A stretch of DNA of 64,000 nt from Rhodococcus qingshengii JCM 15477 (GCF_023221595.1 NZ_CP096563.1:4583001-4647000); one strand, 5' to 3'; shown: positions 43,463 to 53,487, numbered from the stretch's first letter. Made by a program: numbers and translations. The notes: a model not told the origin generated them from the letters alone.

Positions 43463-45043
43463 GTGAATGACATCACCATCACTTTCGTCGTGCTTGCACT
43501 GGTCGTGGCGCTGTTCGTGATCGGCCGAATCCCGGTCGGCATCATCGCGATCGGCACTGCCCTGGCGCTGTACGCCACCGGTGTGATCACGATGGAGCAG
43601 GCGCTCGCCGGATTCGGCGATCCCACGGTGGTGTTCATCGCCGCGCTTTTTGTCGTCAGCGAAGCCCTCGACGCCACCGGTGTCACCACGTGGGCGGGCG
43701 AGAAACTGCTGGCGAAAGTCGGCGAATCCCGAGTCCGTCTCGTGAGTGCGATCATGTTGCTGGTTGCCGCGTTGACCGCATTGATCAGCGTCAACGGGGC
43801 CGTAGCCGCGTTGGTACCGATGGTGGTCGTCTTGGCGGTACGTCTCGGTAAATCGACGTCACAACTGCTTCTGCCGTTGGCATTTGCCGCCCATGCCGGA
43901 TCGATGCTCACCTTGACCGGAACACCGGTCAACATCATCGTTTCCGAAGCCGCCGAGGAATCCGGGGCCGGTGCTTTCGGGTTCTTCAGTTTCACCTTGG
44001 TCGGTGCGCCGCTCGTATTGGGAACGATTGCGATCGCCGTACTTCTCGGTCCTCACGTCCTCCCCCATCGTGCTGGGACGTCGATGTCGCCTGACCTGAG
44101 CCGGCATGCCAAGACCCTCGCGAAGCAGTATCAGCTCATGGGAAAGGATGCGCCGTCCGCAGAGCCCTTGATCACCAAGCACGACGGCGTGGTCGAAGTG
44201 ATCATCCCGCCGCGCTCGGAAATGATCGGCGACAGGGCTTTTCCGGGCATGGTGACCGACAGTGGAGATCTGGTGATACTCGCAGTCCAGCGCGCCGGTG
44301 AGGACTGCGGCCCCAAGGGCGTCAAGTTGGCGGCCGGTGACACGCTTCTCCTGCAAGGAAGCTGGGACGATCTCGACACCCACACCGCCGTCGATCCGAA
44401 CGTCCTCGTGGTCGACGCACCTGCCCAGATCCGTAAGCAGGCAGCCCCGTTGGGAACCCGCGCGGTCATCGCTCTCGTCGTCGTCGCGGCGATGGTAGTG
44501 ATGCTGACGTTCGGATTGGTGCCGTCCGCGATAGCCGGACTCCTCGCGGCATGTGCGATGGTGCTGCTACGAGTCATCAGCGTCGAGCAGGCGCATCGGT
44601 CCATCTCGTGGACCACGTTGATTCTCGTCGGCGGAATGATCCCGCTGTCGACCGCAATCCAGCAGACCGGCGCGGCCGAAAAGCTCGCGCATGCGTTTGT
44701 CGACGTCGTCGGTGGGGCAAGCCCGTATGTCGTCGTCGCGGGACTCTTCGTCGTGACGGCGACTCTGGGCCAGCTGATCAGCAACACTGCAACCGCGTTG
44801 ATCATCACGCCGATCGCGATCTCGGTCGCCATCGAACTCGACATCTCGGTGCTGCCCCTTCTGATGACGGTCACCGTCTCTGCCGCGGCCTCCTTCCTGA
44901 CACCTGTAGCCACTCCCGCGAACATGATGGTGATGGGCCCTGGTGGTTACAAGTTCGGCGACTACTGGAAGCTCGGACTCCCGATGTTGTTGTGGTTCCT
45001 GATAGTTGCAACGGTATTGATCCCAGTGATCTGGAGTTTCTGA
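43463..45043 (+). CDS. SLC13-family permease with RCK C-terminal (TrkA-C) domains
   Basis: 526 residues from GTG 43463 (MNDITITFVV), preceded by AGGTA. Architecture: about five N-terminal helices, the first SNT-type signature LTLTGTPVNIIVSEAA, a cytoplasmic insert with TrkA_C features (VEVIIPPRSEMIGDRAFPGM, VKLAAGDTLLLQGSWDDL), then a second helical half with the matching signature QLISNTATALIITPIAI. Relatives move dicarboxylates, sulphate or other anions with Na+ or H+. Substrate unknown. The stop overlaps the cyclase start by one base, so a linked substrate is possible. Confidence 0.88.
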   Translation: MNDITITFVVLALVVALFVIGRIPVGIIAIGTALALYATGVITMEQALAGFGDPTVVFIAALFVVSEALDATGVTTWAGEKLLAKVGESRVRLVSAIMLLVAALTALISVNGAVAALVPMVVVLAVRLGKSTSQLLLPLAFAAHAGSMLTLTGTPVNIIVSEAAEESGAGAFGFFSFTLVGAPLVLGTIAIAVLLGPHVLPHRAGTSMSPDLSRHAKTLAKQYQLMGKDAPSAEPLITKHDGVVEVIIPPRSEMIGDRAFPGMVTDSGDLVILAVQRAGEDCGPKGVKLAAGDTLLLQGSWDDLDTHTAVDPNVLVVDAPAQIRKQAAPLGTRAVIALVVVAAMVVMLTFGLVPSAIAGLLAACAMVLLRVISVEQAHRSISWTTLILVGGMIPLSTAIQQTGAAEKLAHAFVDVVGGASPYVVVAGLFVVTATLGQLISNTATALIITPIAISVAIELDISVLPLLMTVTVSAAASFLTPVATPANMMVMGPGGYKFGDYWKLGLPMLLWFLIVATVLIPVIWSF

Positions 45044-45930
45044 TGTGCTCACCGAAGGTCTTGTCGGAGGTCTACGAATCAATCGGACGCGAGGGCAGGA
45101 AGATCAGCCGTCGATCGATGTTCGCGGCGCTGGGCACCGGTGCCCTCGGCGCGACCGTCATGGCCGGCGCTGTACAGCCCGCTGCGTCGGCAACGCCATC
45201 GGGTCGGACCATCGTCGATCTGACACACGTACTGACGCCGGATTTCCCGGTGTGGCCGGGCGCGCGCTCGTTCGAGATGAGGAACCTGGCGAAGATCGCC
45301 GACGCCGGCGGGTCTCTGGGCTCGCTCGGCTCCGCCGGGTCAGGTGGAAAGTTCTACCTCAACGAACTCCGCCTCGAGGAACACACTGGTACTCACATCG
45401 ACGCGCCCGCACACGCCAGTGCGGACGGGATCACCGTCGAGAAGATTCCGGTTGCCGACCTCGTCGTACCGATTGCGGTCGTCGACATCAGCGCCCGCGC
45501 CGCCGTCGACCCCGACACACTGCTCACCCGCCAGGACATCCTCGATTGGGAGTCCCTCCACGGGACCATCGCTCCCCGCAGCCTGGTTGCGATGAACTCG
45601 GGTTGGGATACCCGGGCCGGTGCCGGTGGCGCCTTCACGAATCGAGATGCACTCGGCGTGCAACACACACCGGGATTCAACCCCGAGGCGATCGACTTTC
45701 TCGTCCGCGAGCGCAACATAGTCGCCGTGGGCTCTGACACCCTCAGCATCGACGCGGGCCGAAGCACCACCCACGGGGCTCACCGAAGCGCTTTGGGCTC
45801 AGGAAAGTACGCAGTCGAAGCCCTTGCAAACCTGTCCGCACTTCCGGCCGTCGGCGCCACGGTGATGGTGGGAGCGCCGACGCATGCGGGTGGTTCGGGT
45901 GGTCCGTGCCGGGTCATCGCCTGGTACTGA
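45043..45930 (+). CDS. Tat-exported cyclase family protein (kynurenine formamidase-like)
   Basis: 295 residues from ATG 45043 (TGATG overlap with the permease). It begins with a twin-arginine signal (SRRSMFAALGTGALGA), so it acts outside the membrane. The cyclase (PF04199) metal motif HxGTHxDxPxH reads EEHTGTHIDAPAHAS, and VDLTHVLTPDFPVWPG is the usual start. Such enzymes hydrolyse N-formyl-kynurenine or related amides/lactones with Mn or Zn. Coupling to an SLC13 permease suggests extracellular hydrolysis followed by uptake of the acid product. It converges on the sugar dehydrogenase pseudogene with a 3-bp gap. Confidence 0.9.
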   Translation: MCSPKVLSEVYESIGREGRKISRRSMFAALGTGALGATVMAGAVQPAASATPSGRTIVDLTHVLTPDFPVWPGARSFEMRNLAKIADAGGSLGSLGSAGSGGKFYLNELRLEEHTGTHIDAPAHASADGITVEKIPVADLVVPIAVVDISARAAVDPDTLLTRQDILDWESLHGTIAPRSLVAMNSGWDTRAGAGGAFTNRDALGVQHTPGFNPEAIDFLVRERNIVAVGSDTLSIDAGRSTTHGAHRSALGSGKYAVEALANLSALPAVGATVMVGAPTHAGGSGGPCRVIAWY

Positions 45931-45933
45931 AGA

Positions 45934-47140
45934 TCAGGGCGTAGGCGTCACCCGCAGCACCGTGTCGCCGGCGCCGTTGTCGGTGGTCACCAGGAGCGAG
46001 CCGTCGGGCGTCGGGGTCACCGACCGCAAGCGACCGAACTGGTTCTCCAACCCGAAGGTCTGCGCGTCGACCGAGCGTCCGTCGGCACTCAGGCGGAGGA
46101 AGATCAGTTCCTTGCTCTTGAGGCCACCCATTACGAGCGCACCGTCCCAGGCACCCCATGCAGCTCCACCGGTGAAGGCAGCGCTGGCGGTAGCCAACGT
46201 CGAGCTACCCGAACGCCACACCGCCGCAATCGCTCCCGGCACTCGCACGGGATCGGTCATCGGCACGGATTCGTCGTACGTTCCGGGAAGCCGATCCGGG
46301 CGGTAGCCGTAATTTCCGCCGGGGGTAAGCAGGTTGACTTCGTCGTCGACGCTTGTGCCCTGTTCAACCGAGTACACCCGGCCGGTTCCGGGTTGCACGG
46401 CCAAGCCTTGGACGTTGCGGTGCCCGAGCGTGTAGACCGGGCTGGAAGCATTCGGATTCCCCGCCGCCGGAGTTCCGTCGGCGTTGATGTGCAAGACCTT
46501 GCCGCCCAGCGAATTCGGATCCTGGGGGACGCTCGGCGTCGCGGTGTCACCCGTCCCGACGAACAGCGTTCCGTCCTGCGCCGCAAGAATTCGGCAACCC
46601 CCGTGACGCCCGGACGAGACCGGGATTCCTGGCAATACGGTTCCGGTTCGCGTGAGTGCGGTCCATCCGGCGTCGACGGTCCACGCGATCACTCGAACGT
46701 CCGTGACTCCCCCAGCACTGAATCCTTGGCAGGTGTACAGGGTGCGCGACTGAGCGAAGTCGCGAGCAAGCGCGATGCCCATGAGCCCGGTTTCGGACTG
46801 CGCGTAGAGATCCGAAAGGTCAGCAGCGACTGGACCTGTCGTGTTGTCGCCTCGGCGAACGAAGAATCCGCCGGATCGTTGTCCGGTCAGGATTGCACCG
46901 TCCGGGGCCGCCACCACGTCCCAGGGGGTGGTCGAGTCCGTCGACCAGTGTGGTGACCGACAACTGCGGGAGGGTGTCCTCGATGGGTATGTCCGGGTCG
47001 TCGCTCCCCAACGATCCGGTGCTTCCGTTGCCGAAACTGCCGGGGTCGAAGGGGAATGGTTGAGCCACGCTCTGCGTTACCGGCATCACCAGTACTGCAG
47101 TCAGGGCCACGGTCAATGCGGCGAGCTTCGGATGACGCAC
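45934..47140 (-). pseudogene. Frameshifted PQQ-dependent sugar (glucose/sorbosone) dehydrogenase
   Basis: The N-terminal part (47140 downward) encodes a signal peptide (LAALTVALTAVLVMPVTQSVAQ) and TTLVDGLDHP. At a GGGGG run on the plus strand (46924-46928) the frame is lost; one base fewer would continue as WDVVAAPDGAILTGQRSGG, the expected GLDHPWD...PDG blade of the beta-propeller. The remaining frame carries GLMGIALARDF and GTSVDDEVNLLTPGGNYGYRP, typical of the family. This is one gene broken by a +1 shift in a homopolymer, either a real mutation or a sequencing error. The intact protein would be a secreted quinoprotein. Confidence 0.88.
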
Positions 47141-47248
47141 GCGTTCTCCTCGGGTCGGAAACCGTTCTGCGCCTCACTATAAACAGACAAACACCATTTT
47201 TCGGGCCCTCTCGCTATACCCGCAGGCCACAGGAGAAACGAAACCCCT

Positions 47249-48790
47249 TCAGAAGTCGGCAAACTCCGGCAAAGCGTTCGCCAGCGGGGATGCGTTACGT
47301 CTTGATGCAGATCGTGCCTTCCGCCAGCCGGGCACACTCCAGTCCAGGAGGTATTCGAGATCCGCTTCCACTCCCCTGTCCCGAAGTCCGAAACGTCGTT
47401 CCAGCGCATCGTCGTCCGTCAAATGCAGTCTCGCCGCGTCGGGCACTCTCAGTTCGGGGTCACAGAATGGGCCTACGGGCGCGGTAACCGTTCGTCGTCC
47501 TGACGGATCTTTCCACTCCAGAAGACCACCTCCGATTTGCTTCACTGTCCACCTGCCAAACGTCTTCAGTCGGTGATGTTTTCGACACAGACAGGCCAAG
47601 TTCCGTTCTGCAGTAGGCCCTCCCTGAGCGGGGTTGCCGTGATCGAACGGCACCGTGTGATCGATATCGCAACTATCAGAACGCACAACACAATTCGGAA
47701 AGCGGCACGTACCGTCTCGCGTCCTTACAATCGTCACCAACGCCGCGGACGGCTGGTACGTGGATTCACCGCGCCGCGAACCACTGTTCCTTCTCGAGCG
47801 ATTATCCCTTGCCGCAGCGGGCAATATCTCCGGTGAGCGCATCGACCGACCCACGCCGAGCACCGGTCCGACTGCCCCCGCAGTCGAACAATGTTGCACC
47901 TCGGACGGTGCAAGGGTGAGGACTCTCTGCCACGTGGCGTCCGCGGCGATCGCGCGCGCATGGTCGGCATCGATGTGGCCGTACCCCTGCAAATAGCCTG
48001 GCAGGTCGTCGAATCCGAGCAGGGTGGAGGCGTTGACACCCACAAGAATTGTCGCAATCGGGAGCGCGGAGGTCTTCGTATCATCCCTACGGGTGCAATC
48101 GCCGTCGCACTGACAATCCAACGACGTCTTTCCTTCCGCCAATGCGATCAGTGCATCGGCACGCCGTTGCCCGAAAGTTCTCGGATCGGAACCACAGACC
48201 TGCATCGACATCGCACGGAGCCTCGTGGCCAAAGTCTGAGCGCCGACCGCTGGAAGCATTCCGTCCAGAGTCGACATACCGTCGTGCGACGCGCACGTCC
48301 GAACGTCCCGATCCGCCTCCGCACGAACTCGCCTGGCACGCACCCCATCAGGGTCGTGCCGAGCAATGAGACCTCGTGCGCGCGCCTTCAACTTGTTACC
48401 GGTTACACGGCAGGCACCGTCCACGAGGAGTCGCTCGATGTCATCGAGCGCGTGCTCGGAGACGTTGGCGAGAGCTTCGGACAGCGCCATCGCTTTGGCC
48501 AGATCGATGTCACCGCAAGCAAATGCGGCCGCCACCCGCGGAAGTCGCCAGCGCAGGTCACATCCCAGTGCAATCATTTTCTGCGCGGCGTACTCCGTAA
48601 TGCTCAGTATCGACGCGATCTCCACGTGCGCGAATTGACCCCGAAAAGCCTCATTGACTCCAACCGCGGCATCCTCCTCACAACGGTCCAAGTACAGCGC
48701 AGTGACCGCGTCGATCTCGAGGAAGTGGGCGCGCGCGATTTCCGCATGCTGCCGAAACAGCGCGTCCGCGGAAGTCTTCGATTCGAACAT
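47249..48790 (-). CDS. DUF222/HNH endonuclease domain protein (13E12-type)
   Basis: 513 residues from ATG 48790 (MFESKTSADALFRQH). The N-terminal and middle helices are the DUF222 region common in actinobacteria (e.g. RVRAEADRDVRTCASHDGMSTLDGML). The C-terminal HNH nuclease has CRFPNC, CDIDHTVPFDHG and NLACLCRKHHRLKT, so the metal and catalytic His are present. These proteins occur in many copies in mycobacteria and rhodococci and resemble REP13E12 elements; some are part of mobile regions. Function in the cell is not established. Confidence 0.93.
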   Translation of the reverse strand: MFESKTSADALFRQHAEIARAHFLEIDAVTALYLDRCEEDAAVGVNEAFRGQFAHVEIASILSITEYAAQKMIALGCDLRWRLPRVAAAFACGDIDLAKAMALSEALANVSEHALDDIERLLVDGACRVTGNKLKARARGLIARHDPDGVRARRVRAEADRDVRTCASHDGMSTLDGMLPAVGAQTLATRLRAMSMQVCGSDPRTFGQRRADALIALAEGKTSLDCQCDGDCTRRDDTKTSALPIATILVGVNASTLLGFDDLPGYLQGYGHIDADHARAIAADATWQRVLTLAPSEVQHCSTAGAVGPVLGVGRSMRSPEILPAAARDNRSRRNSGSRRGESTYQPSAALVTIVRTRDGTCRFPNCVVRSDSCDIDHTVPFDHGNPAQGGPTAERNLACLCRKHHRLKTFGRWTVKQIGGGLLEWKDPSGRRTVTAPVGPFCDPELRVPDAARLHLTDDDALERRFGLRDRGVEADLEYLLDWSVPGWRKARSASRRNASPLANALPEFADF

Positions 48791-48886
48791 ATGAGCGATT
48801 CTACGGGCGCCCACCGACAAGTTTTTGCGAAATCCCGGGGTATTCACCGATACCTTTTGCGCTCCGATGTCACTACGTTCAATCGC

Positions 48887-49231
48887 ATGACTCAGCATCC
48901 GACACGAGATCAACCGTACTTCGGCATAGCGATATTCGAGTTGGGGAAGAATGACGGGGTCGGGTGCTTCCACCGAGAGGACTGTTATCTCATCTGGGCT
49001 GGCGACCCCGCTGAGGCGCAGTCAAAATTCGAGCGCAAGGCCGGCGAGCAGGAGTATCCGCTCGGCGCGAGCGATGACCAGTCCTATGTAAAACTCGCGC
49101 ATCTCGTGGATCTTGCGCCGGTGTCGGACGCTGTCCATACCGGCACCGCAGATCTCTACTCTCGACACTTCTCAAATATTGCCGCCTACAGAACTTTTGA
49201 GACACTTCTAGGGGGAGACAGCATCCTCTGA
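48887..49231 (+). CDS. Small hypothetical protein, DUF4288-like
   Basis: 114 residues from ATG 48887. YFGIAIFELGKNDGVGCFHREDCYLIWAGDPAEAQ resembles DUF4288-type proteins (paired strands, then an EA-helix FERKAGEQEYPLGASDD). No signal or membrane segment. It is divergent from the HNH gene with a 96-bp gap and convergent with egtD. The codon use is less GC-biased at the 3' end, so it could be recently acquired. Confidence 0.6.
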   Translation: MTQHPTRDQPYFGIAIFELGKNDGVGCFHREDCYLIWAGDPAEAQSKFERKAGEQEYPLGASDDQSYVKLAHLVDLAPVSDAVHTGTADLYSRHFSNIAAYRTFETLLGGDSIL

Positions 49232-49243
49232 CAAGCGCCCACT

Positions 49244-50215
49244 TCACGCCCGCTGCGCACACAACAGCGCAAAGCGCTGATCCCGATCCGTCCACACCTT
49301 CCGCACCCCGAAGCCCGCGGACGCGAGTTCCGCGGCAATCCCCTCCTCGGTGAACTTCGCCGAGATCTCGGTGCGCAGCTGCTCGCCCGCTGCGAAGGTG
49401 ATCTCCAGATCCAGGTCGTCGATGTGCACCGAGACTTCACGAAGTGCTTCCAGGCGCATCTCGATCCACTCGTTCTCGGCATCCCAGAGCGCGACGTGAC
49501 GGAAGTCCTCCAAGGGAAAGTTCGCTCCCAGTTGCTTGTTCAGGACCGAGAGAACATTGAGATTGAACTGAGCAGTCACACCGGCAGCGTCGTCGTAGGC
49601 GGGCACGAGGACTGCGGGATCGATCACCAATCCCACGCCCAGGATCAGGTTCTCACCGGGATCGAGCACCGCTGCAATGCCCGAGAGGAACTCGGCGCGT
49701 TCTGCCGGAACGAGATTGCCGAGAGTTCCACCGAGAAACGCGACCGCCCGCCGTCCACCACCTGGCAGATGATGCAGCGAACCGGTGAAGTCACTGACCA
49801 CCCCGACCACATCGATGCCGGGGAATTCGGCACCGACTTGCTGCGCCGCGCCTTCCAGTACTGTCACCGAAACATCCTGCGGTACATACGTTCGCAGAGT
49901 TCCACGAGCAGTCATTGCATCGAGCAGCAACCGCGTCTTCTCCGAGGAACCGGAACCCAGTTCGATCAGGATCTCAGGATCGGTGAACGCAGCGATCTCG
50001 TCGGCGTACCGAGCGAGCAGGCCGCGTTCGGTACGGGTGGGGTAATACTCGGGTAAGGCCGTGATCTCCTCGAACAGTTCACTTCCACGCGCGTCGTAGA
50101 ACCATTTGGGCGAGAGCCACTTCGGCGTAGCGGTCAAGCCCTCCCTGGCCTCGGCTCGCAATGCGTCGACCGATTCGGCCGGTGTCAGATAAACCTCGAG
50201 CGTAGGGGTTTTCAT
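49244..50215 (-). CDS. egtD: Histidine N-alpha-methyltransferase EgtD
   Basis: 323 residues from ATG 50215, overlapping the egtC stop (ATGA). SAM-dependent fold: LIELGSGSSEKTRLLLDAM (SAM loop), LGGTLGNLVP, and the histidine-binding YYPTRTERGLLARYADEI with a later IEMRLEA. It trimethylates histidine to hercynine, the first step of ergothioneine synthesis. It is the last gene of egtABCD. Confidence 0.97.
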   Translation of the reverse strand: MKTPTLEVYLTPAESVDALRAEAREGLTATPKWLSPKWFYDARGSELFEEITALPEYYPTRTERGLLARYADEIAAFTDPEILIELGSGSSEKTRLLLDAMTARGTLRTYVPQDVSVTVLEGAAQQVGAEFPGIDVVGVVSDFTGSLHHLPGGGRRAVAFLGGTLGNLVPAERAEFLSGIAAVLDPGENLILGVGLVIDPAVLVPAYDDAAGVTAQFNLNVLSVLNKQLGANFPLEDFRHVALWDAENEWIEMRLEALREVSVHIDDLDLEITFAAGEQLRTEISAKFTEEGIAAELASAGFGVRKVWTDRDQRFALLCAQRA

Positions 50216-50958
50216 TGTTCTCCCATCGGTATCGGGGTGATGATCAAATGGCCGGGACGCGCGCAGACGATGTGCCGGTCCGGCACCTGCTCCCAGTCCG
50301 GTGAACGATCGGACGGTTCGGAAACGATCAGTGCCCGCGACTCGTCGACCCGCGTGTACAACGTGTGGCCCCACGCCGTGGCCCACAGTTCCTGCCCGTC
50401 GCCGAACAGGAGGTTCAATCGTGAATCCGGTGCCGCCGCAGCCACATCGTGAACGAGGCTCGTCACGGCGGCTTCCGCGGGCTTCGACTTCAACCGATGC
50501 CGAAGCACTGTCCACAACAAGGCAGCATCCGTCGGCGCGGGCATCTTCAGCAATTCGACGGCCGGAACTTCTGCTGCCAAGTCGGCGAGTGAGCCAGGCC
50601 AACCGGATACCGCTCCGTTGTGGCTGAAAGCGTAGGTTCCGTCGACGAACGGTGCGCAGGCACCGATCTCGACGGCCATCCCCTCCGTCGCGGAACGTAC
50701 GGCGGCGAGAACGGATCCGGAAACGATGTGGGACAACGTCTCGTCGACTGTCGGGTCCGACCAGATCGGCGAGATACTGCGGTACCGTCCCTGCCTTCCA
50801 CCGTTCCACCACACCGCGCCGAATCCGTCGGCATTGATGGTCCCGCCGCCACGCATCTCGCGAGGTGCCCACGACTGTCGCATCAGTGAGTTCTCGCCGT
50901 CGTGGAGGAGTTCACGAACCGAACGCGGCGGCCCGAGATACCCGAGGTGCCGACACAT
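50212..50958 (-). CDS. egtC: Gamma-glutamyl-hercynylcysteine sulfoxide amidohydrolase EgtC
   Basis: 248 residues from ATG 50958. It is a class II glutamine amidotransferase-like hydrolase with the N-terminal catalytic Cys2 (MCRHLGYLG). GGGTINADGFGAVWW, AFSHNGAVSGWPG and PTDAALLW follow, as in the family. It removes glutamate from the sulfoxide intermediate of ergothioneine synthesis. One base separates it from the egtB stop and it overlaps egtD by 4 bp. Confidence 0.96.
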   Translation of the reverse strand: MCRHLGYLGPPRSVRELLHDGENSLMRQSWAPREMRGGGTINADGFGAVWWNGGRQGRYRSISPIWSDPTVDETLSHIVSGSVLAAVRSATEGMAVEIGACAPFVDGTYAFSHNGAVSGWPGSLADLAAEVPAVELLKMPAPTDAALLWTVLRHRLKSKPAEAAVTSLVHDVAAAAPDSRLNLLFGDGQELWATAWGHTLYTRVDESRALIVSEPSDRSPDWEQVPDRHIVCARPGHLIITPIPMGEQ

Positions 50959-50959
50959 G

Positions 50960-52267
50960 TCAGGATCTACCCGAAATCGTTCTGGCGCAGCGAAAACCCG
51001 AGAAGATCTGGCGCCTGATCGGGTGGTCCCAGTTGCGGAACGTCCCCCGGCAGGCAACGCTGTCGGTCCCGAACGATCCCCCTCGCAACACTTTGTAGTC
51101 GCCGCCGAAGAACACCTCCGAGTACTCCCGGTAGGGGAAGGCCCGGAAACCCGGATACGGATGGAAACCCGAAGACGTCCACTCCCACACGTCACCGATC
51201 AACTGCTCGACACCTGCTGCCGATGCACCCGCCGGGTACGAGCCGACGCCGGCGGGACCGAGATGGCGCTGACCGAGATTGGCAAGTTTCTCGTCTGCGG
51301 ACACGTCCCCCCACGGGAATCGTCGCGATCTTCCGGATTCCGGATCCCACCGCGCGGCCTTTTCCCATTCCGCCTCGGTGGGAAGCCGTTTGCCTGCCCA
51401 GCACGCGTAGGCCTCGGCTTCGTAGAAGCTCACATGCACGACGGGCTTGTCCGGTGGGACCGGAGCCTCGACGCCGAAAGTCTCGTGCCACCAACCCGAA
51501 CTGTCGCGTTCCCAGAACAGTGGTGCACGGAGCTTCGCGTCGACGCGATGCCGCCAACCGTCTCGAGACCACAGTTCCGGTCGGGAATAGCCGCCGTCCT
51601 CGATGAATTCGACGAACTGCCCATTGGTGACCGGGAATCTGTCGATCGCGAAGTCGGTGAGATAGACCTGATGCGCAGTGCGCTCGTTGTCGAGTGCCCA
51701 CGGTTCGTCGTCGGTCCCCATGACGAAGGGGCCGGCGGGGATCGTGACCTCGTCGAGTTCCGGCATGCGGGCCGCTTGCGGAGCGGGTGTGGCAACGAGT
51801 GCCGTGGGTCCCGAACGCAATTGGTGTGTTGCGAGCATGGTTTCGGCGTGTTGCTGCTCGTGCTGCGCGATCATCCCGAAGGCAAAACCGTCCATGTCGA
51901 GTTCTGTGCGTCCGAAGGTGCTGGCTTCGAGCACATCCCAGACCTTCCCGCGAACCGTACGTACGTATTCGCGCGCCTCGGCCGGGTTGAGCAGGGGAAG
52001 TGTGGGTCTCGACGATCTCGAATGCTTGAACGCGTCGTACAGCTCGTCTATGTCGCTACGCACCGGATCGCGGCCACCGACATCTCGCACCAGCCAGAGT
52101 TCCTCTTGATTGCCGATATGCGCCAGGTCCCACACGAGTGGACTCATCAACGGAGAATGCTGAGCGACCAATTCGGTATCGTCGACGCAGTCGGTGAGTA
52201 GCGTCGACCGTTCACGCGCTCGCAGAAGTACGGCCTCGACCGCTTCCTTGGTGATCTCCCCCGTCAT
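50960..52267 (-). CDS. egtB: Hercynine oxygenase EgtB
   Basis: 435 residues. An N-terminal DinB-like domain supplies the iron ligands His50 (DLAHIGNQEELW), His136 and His140 (QHEQQHAET). A C-terminal sulfatase-modifying-factor fold follows (TIPAGPFVMGTDDE, FPVTNGQFVEFI, LPTEAEWEKAARW, VLRGGSFGT, GFRCAR). It couples gamma-glutamylcysteine to hercynine with oxygen. All ligands are present. The start overlaps egtA by 4 bp. Confidence 0.97.
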   Translation of the reverse strand: MTGEITKEAVEAVLLRARERSTLLTDCVDDTELVAQHSPLMSPLVWDLAHIGNQEELWLVRDVGGRDPVRSDIDELYDAFKHSRSSRPTLPLLNPAEAREYVRTVRGKVWDVLEASTFGRTELDMDGFAFGMIAQHEQQHAETMLATHQLRSGPTALVATPAPQAARMPELDEVTIPAGPFVMGTDDEPWALDNERTAHQVYLTDFAIDRFPVTNGQFVEFIEDGGYSRPELWSRDGWRHRVDAKLRAPLFWERDSSGWWHETFGVEAPVPPDKPVVHVSFYEAEAYACWAGKRLPTEAEWEKAARWDPESGRSRRFPWGDVSADEKLANLGQRHLGPAGVGSYPAGASAAGVEQLIGDVWEWTSSGFHPYPGFRAFPYREYSEVFFGGDYKVLRGGSFGTDSVACRGTFRNWDHPIRRQIFSGFRCARTISGRS

Positions 52268-53487
52268 GTGTCGCTCTCACCGGGCACAATTGCGCGACAA
52301 CACCGTTCGGCTGCGGCATCGAGAAGACGGACAAACTGCGGCTCCGGCGCGTACGACGCGGCAAGCGACATCAGAGAGGTTGCCGCCGAACGCAGTTCGA
52401 CGTCGTCCAAACCGTACTCTGCCGCATCCCGCCATCTCCCGGCCGTCGACGCTGCGGCATCACTCGCCTCACGCATCACGGCAGGCCCGGACAGCAACGC
52501 GTCGATCGCTGCTACCGGTACTCGCCACAGATCTCCCGGCTGCGCATCGATGTAGCGAACCTCCAGATGGCCGACAGCGCGAACCGGCGGGAACAGCGTG
52601 GACAGGTGATAGTCCAAGTCCGCCCAGACGGGTCGGCGTCCGATCTCGGCATCCACAGCGCCGTCTATCCAGTCCCCGAAAGTGGCACCCCGCGGAGCCG
52701 TCCAATCGTCGCCCTCGTTTCGCACACACATCAGCGGAACATCGAGCGCCCAGCCGGCGTAGTCCTGCACTTCCGGGACTGCGACCGTTCGCCAGGAATC
52801 GAGTTCGAGCCACGTCCGCATGCGTTGGGACGCCCAATCCCCTCTCGGAACCCCTTGCAAGCGTGGAGAACACGCAAACGCAGCGATGAGCGCCGGCCCC
52901 ATGTCCCCGAGGAGCCGCCAACGCTGGGCAATGGACTCCGGGCTGCCGCCGGCATCGACACTGACCTGCACTGCTGCTGTATTGCACATCATCAAGGTGC
53001 CGTACGGTCCTATCCCGGCGAAGCGGGATTCCATTGCGCAATAACGTGGCAACCGGAGAATCCGGGAAGGTGGTCGGGCGACGTCGGCCGCGGCAGAACT
53101 GATTTCGATGGAGTACGACGCGAGGAGTGTTTCGAGAGTACGACGGTCTTCGTCGAGACAGTCACACAGTTCTCGGGCGGACGTCCGCGGCGCTGACGAG
53201 AGTTCGATCTGTCCGCCAGGTTCTACGGTGACGAGGCTGCCACGAGGAAGCGGAACCGCTGGTGAATCCGGGTCGATACTGGTGGGTGCGTGTCGCCCGA
53301 GTGCCTTTGCCAGAGTCGCTGCTGACGGCCGCTCCCCACCGGGAACCTGGCTGGTCAGCCACTCGAGCTCAGCTCCGACCAAACGGGGTGGCCCCTGTTT
53401 GAAGCACACACCACCGACGTAGGCCTCGGCCGCAGGACGTGAATCCACCTGCGTGGTCTGTGCTGCTGTCAACGCTGCTGTCACCAT
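52264..53487 (-). CDS. egtA: Glutamate-cysteine ligase EgtA
   Basis: 407 residues. GCS2-type ligase: VGAELEWLTSQVPGGERP, RGSLVTVEPGGQIELSSAP, MMCNTAAVQVSVDAGG and FACSPRLQGVPRGDWASQRMR. It makes gamma-glutamylcysteine, the sulfur donor used by EgtB in actinobacteria. It is the first gene of the tight egtABCD operon. The promoter should be in the 78-bp gap behind the permease gene or read through from it. Confidence 0.95.
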   Translation of the reverse strand: MVTAALTAAQTTQVDSRPAAEAYVGGVCFKQGPPRLVGAELEWLTSQVPGGERPSAATLAKALGRHAPTSIDPDSPAVPLPRGSLVTVEPGGQIELSSAPRTSARELCDCLDEDRRTLETLLASYSIEISSAAADVARPPSRILRLPRYCAMESRFAGIGPYGTLMMCNTAAVQVSVDAGGSPESIAQRWRLLGDMGPALIAAFACSPRLQGVPRGDWASQRMRTWLELDSWRTVAVPEVQDYAGWALDVPLMCVRNEGDDWTAPRGATFGDWIDGAVDAEIGRRPVWADLDYHLSTLFPPVRAVGHLEVRYIDAQPGDLWRVPVAAIDALLSGPAVMREASDAAASTAGRWRDAAEYGLDDVELRSAATSLMSLAASYAPEPQFVRLLDAAAERCCRAIVPGESDT

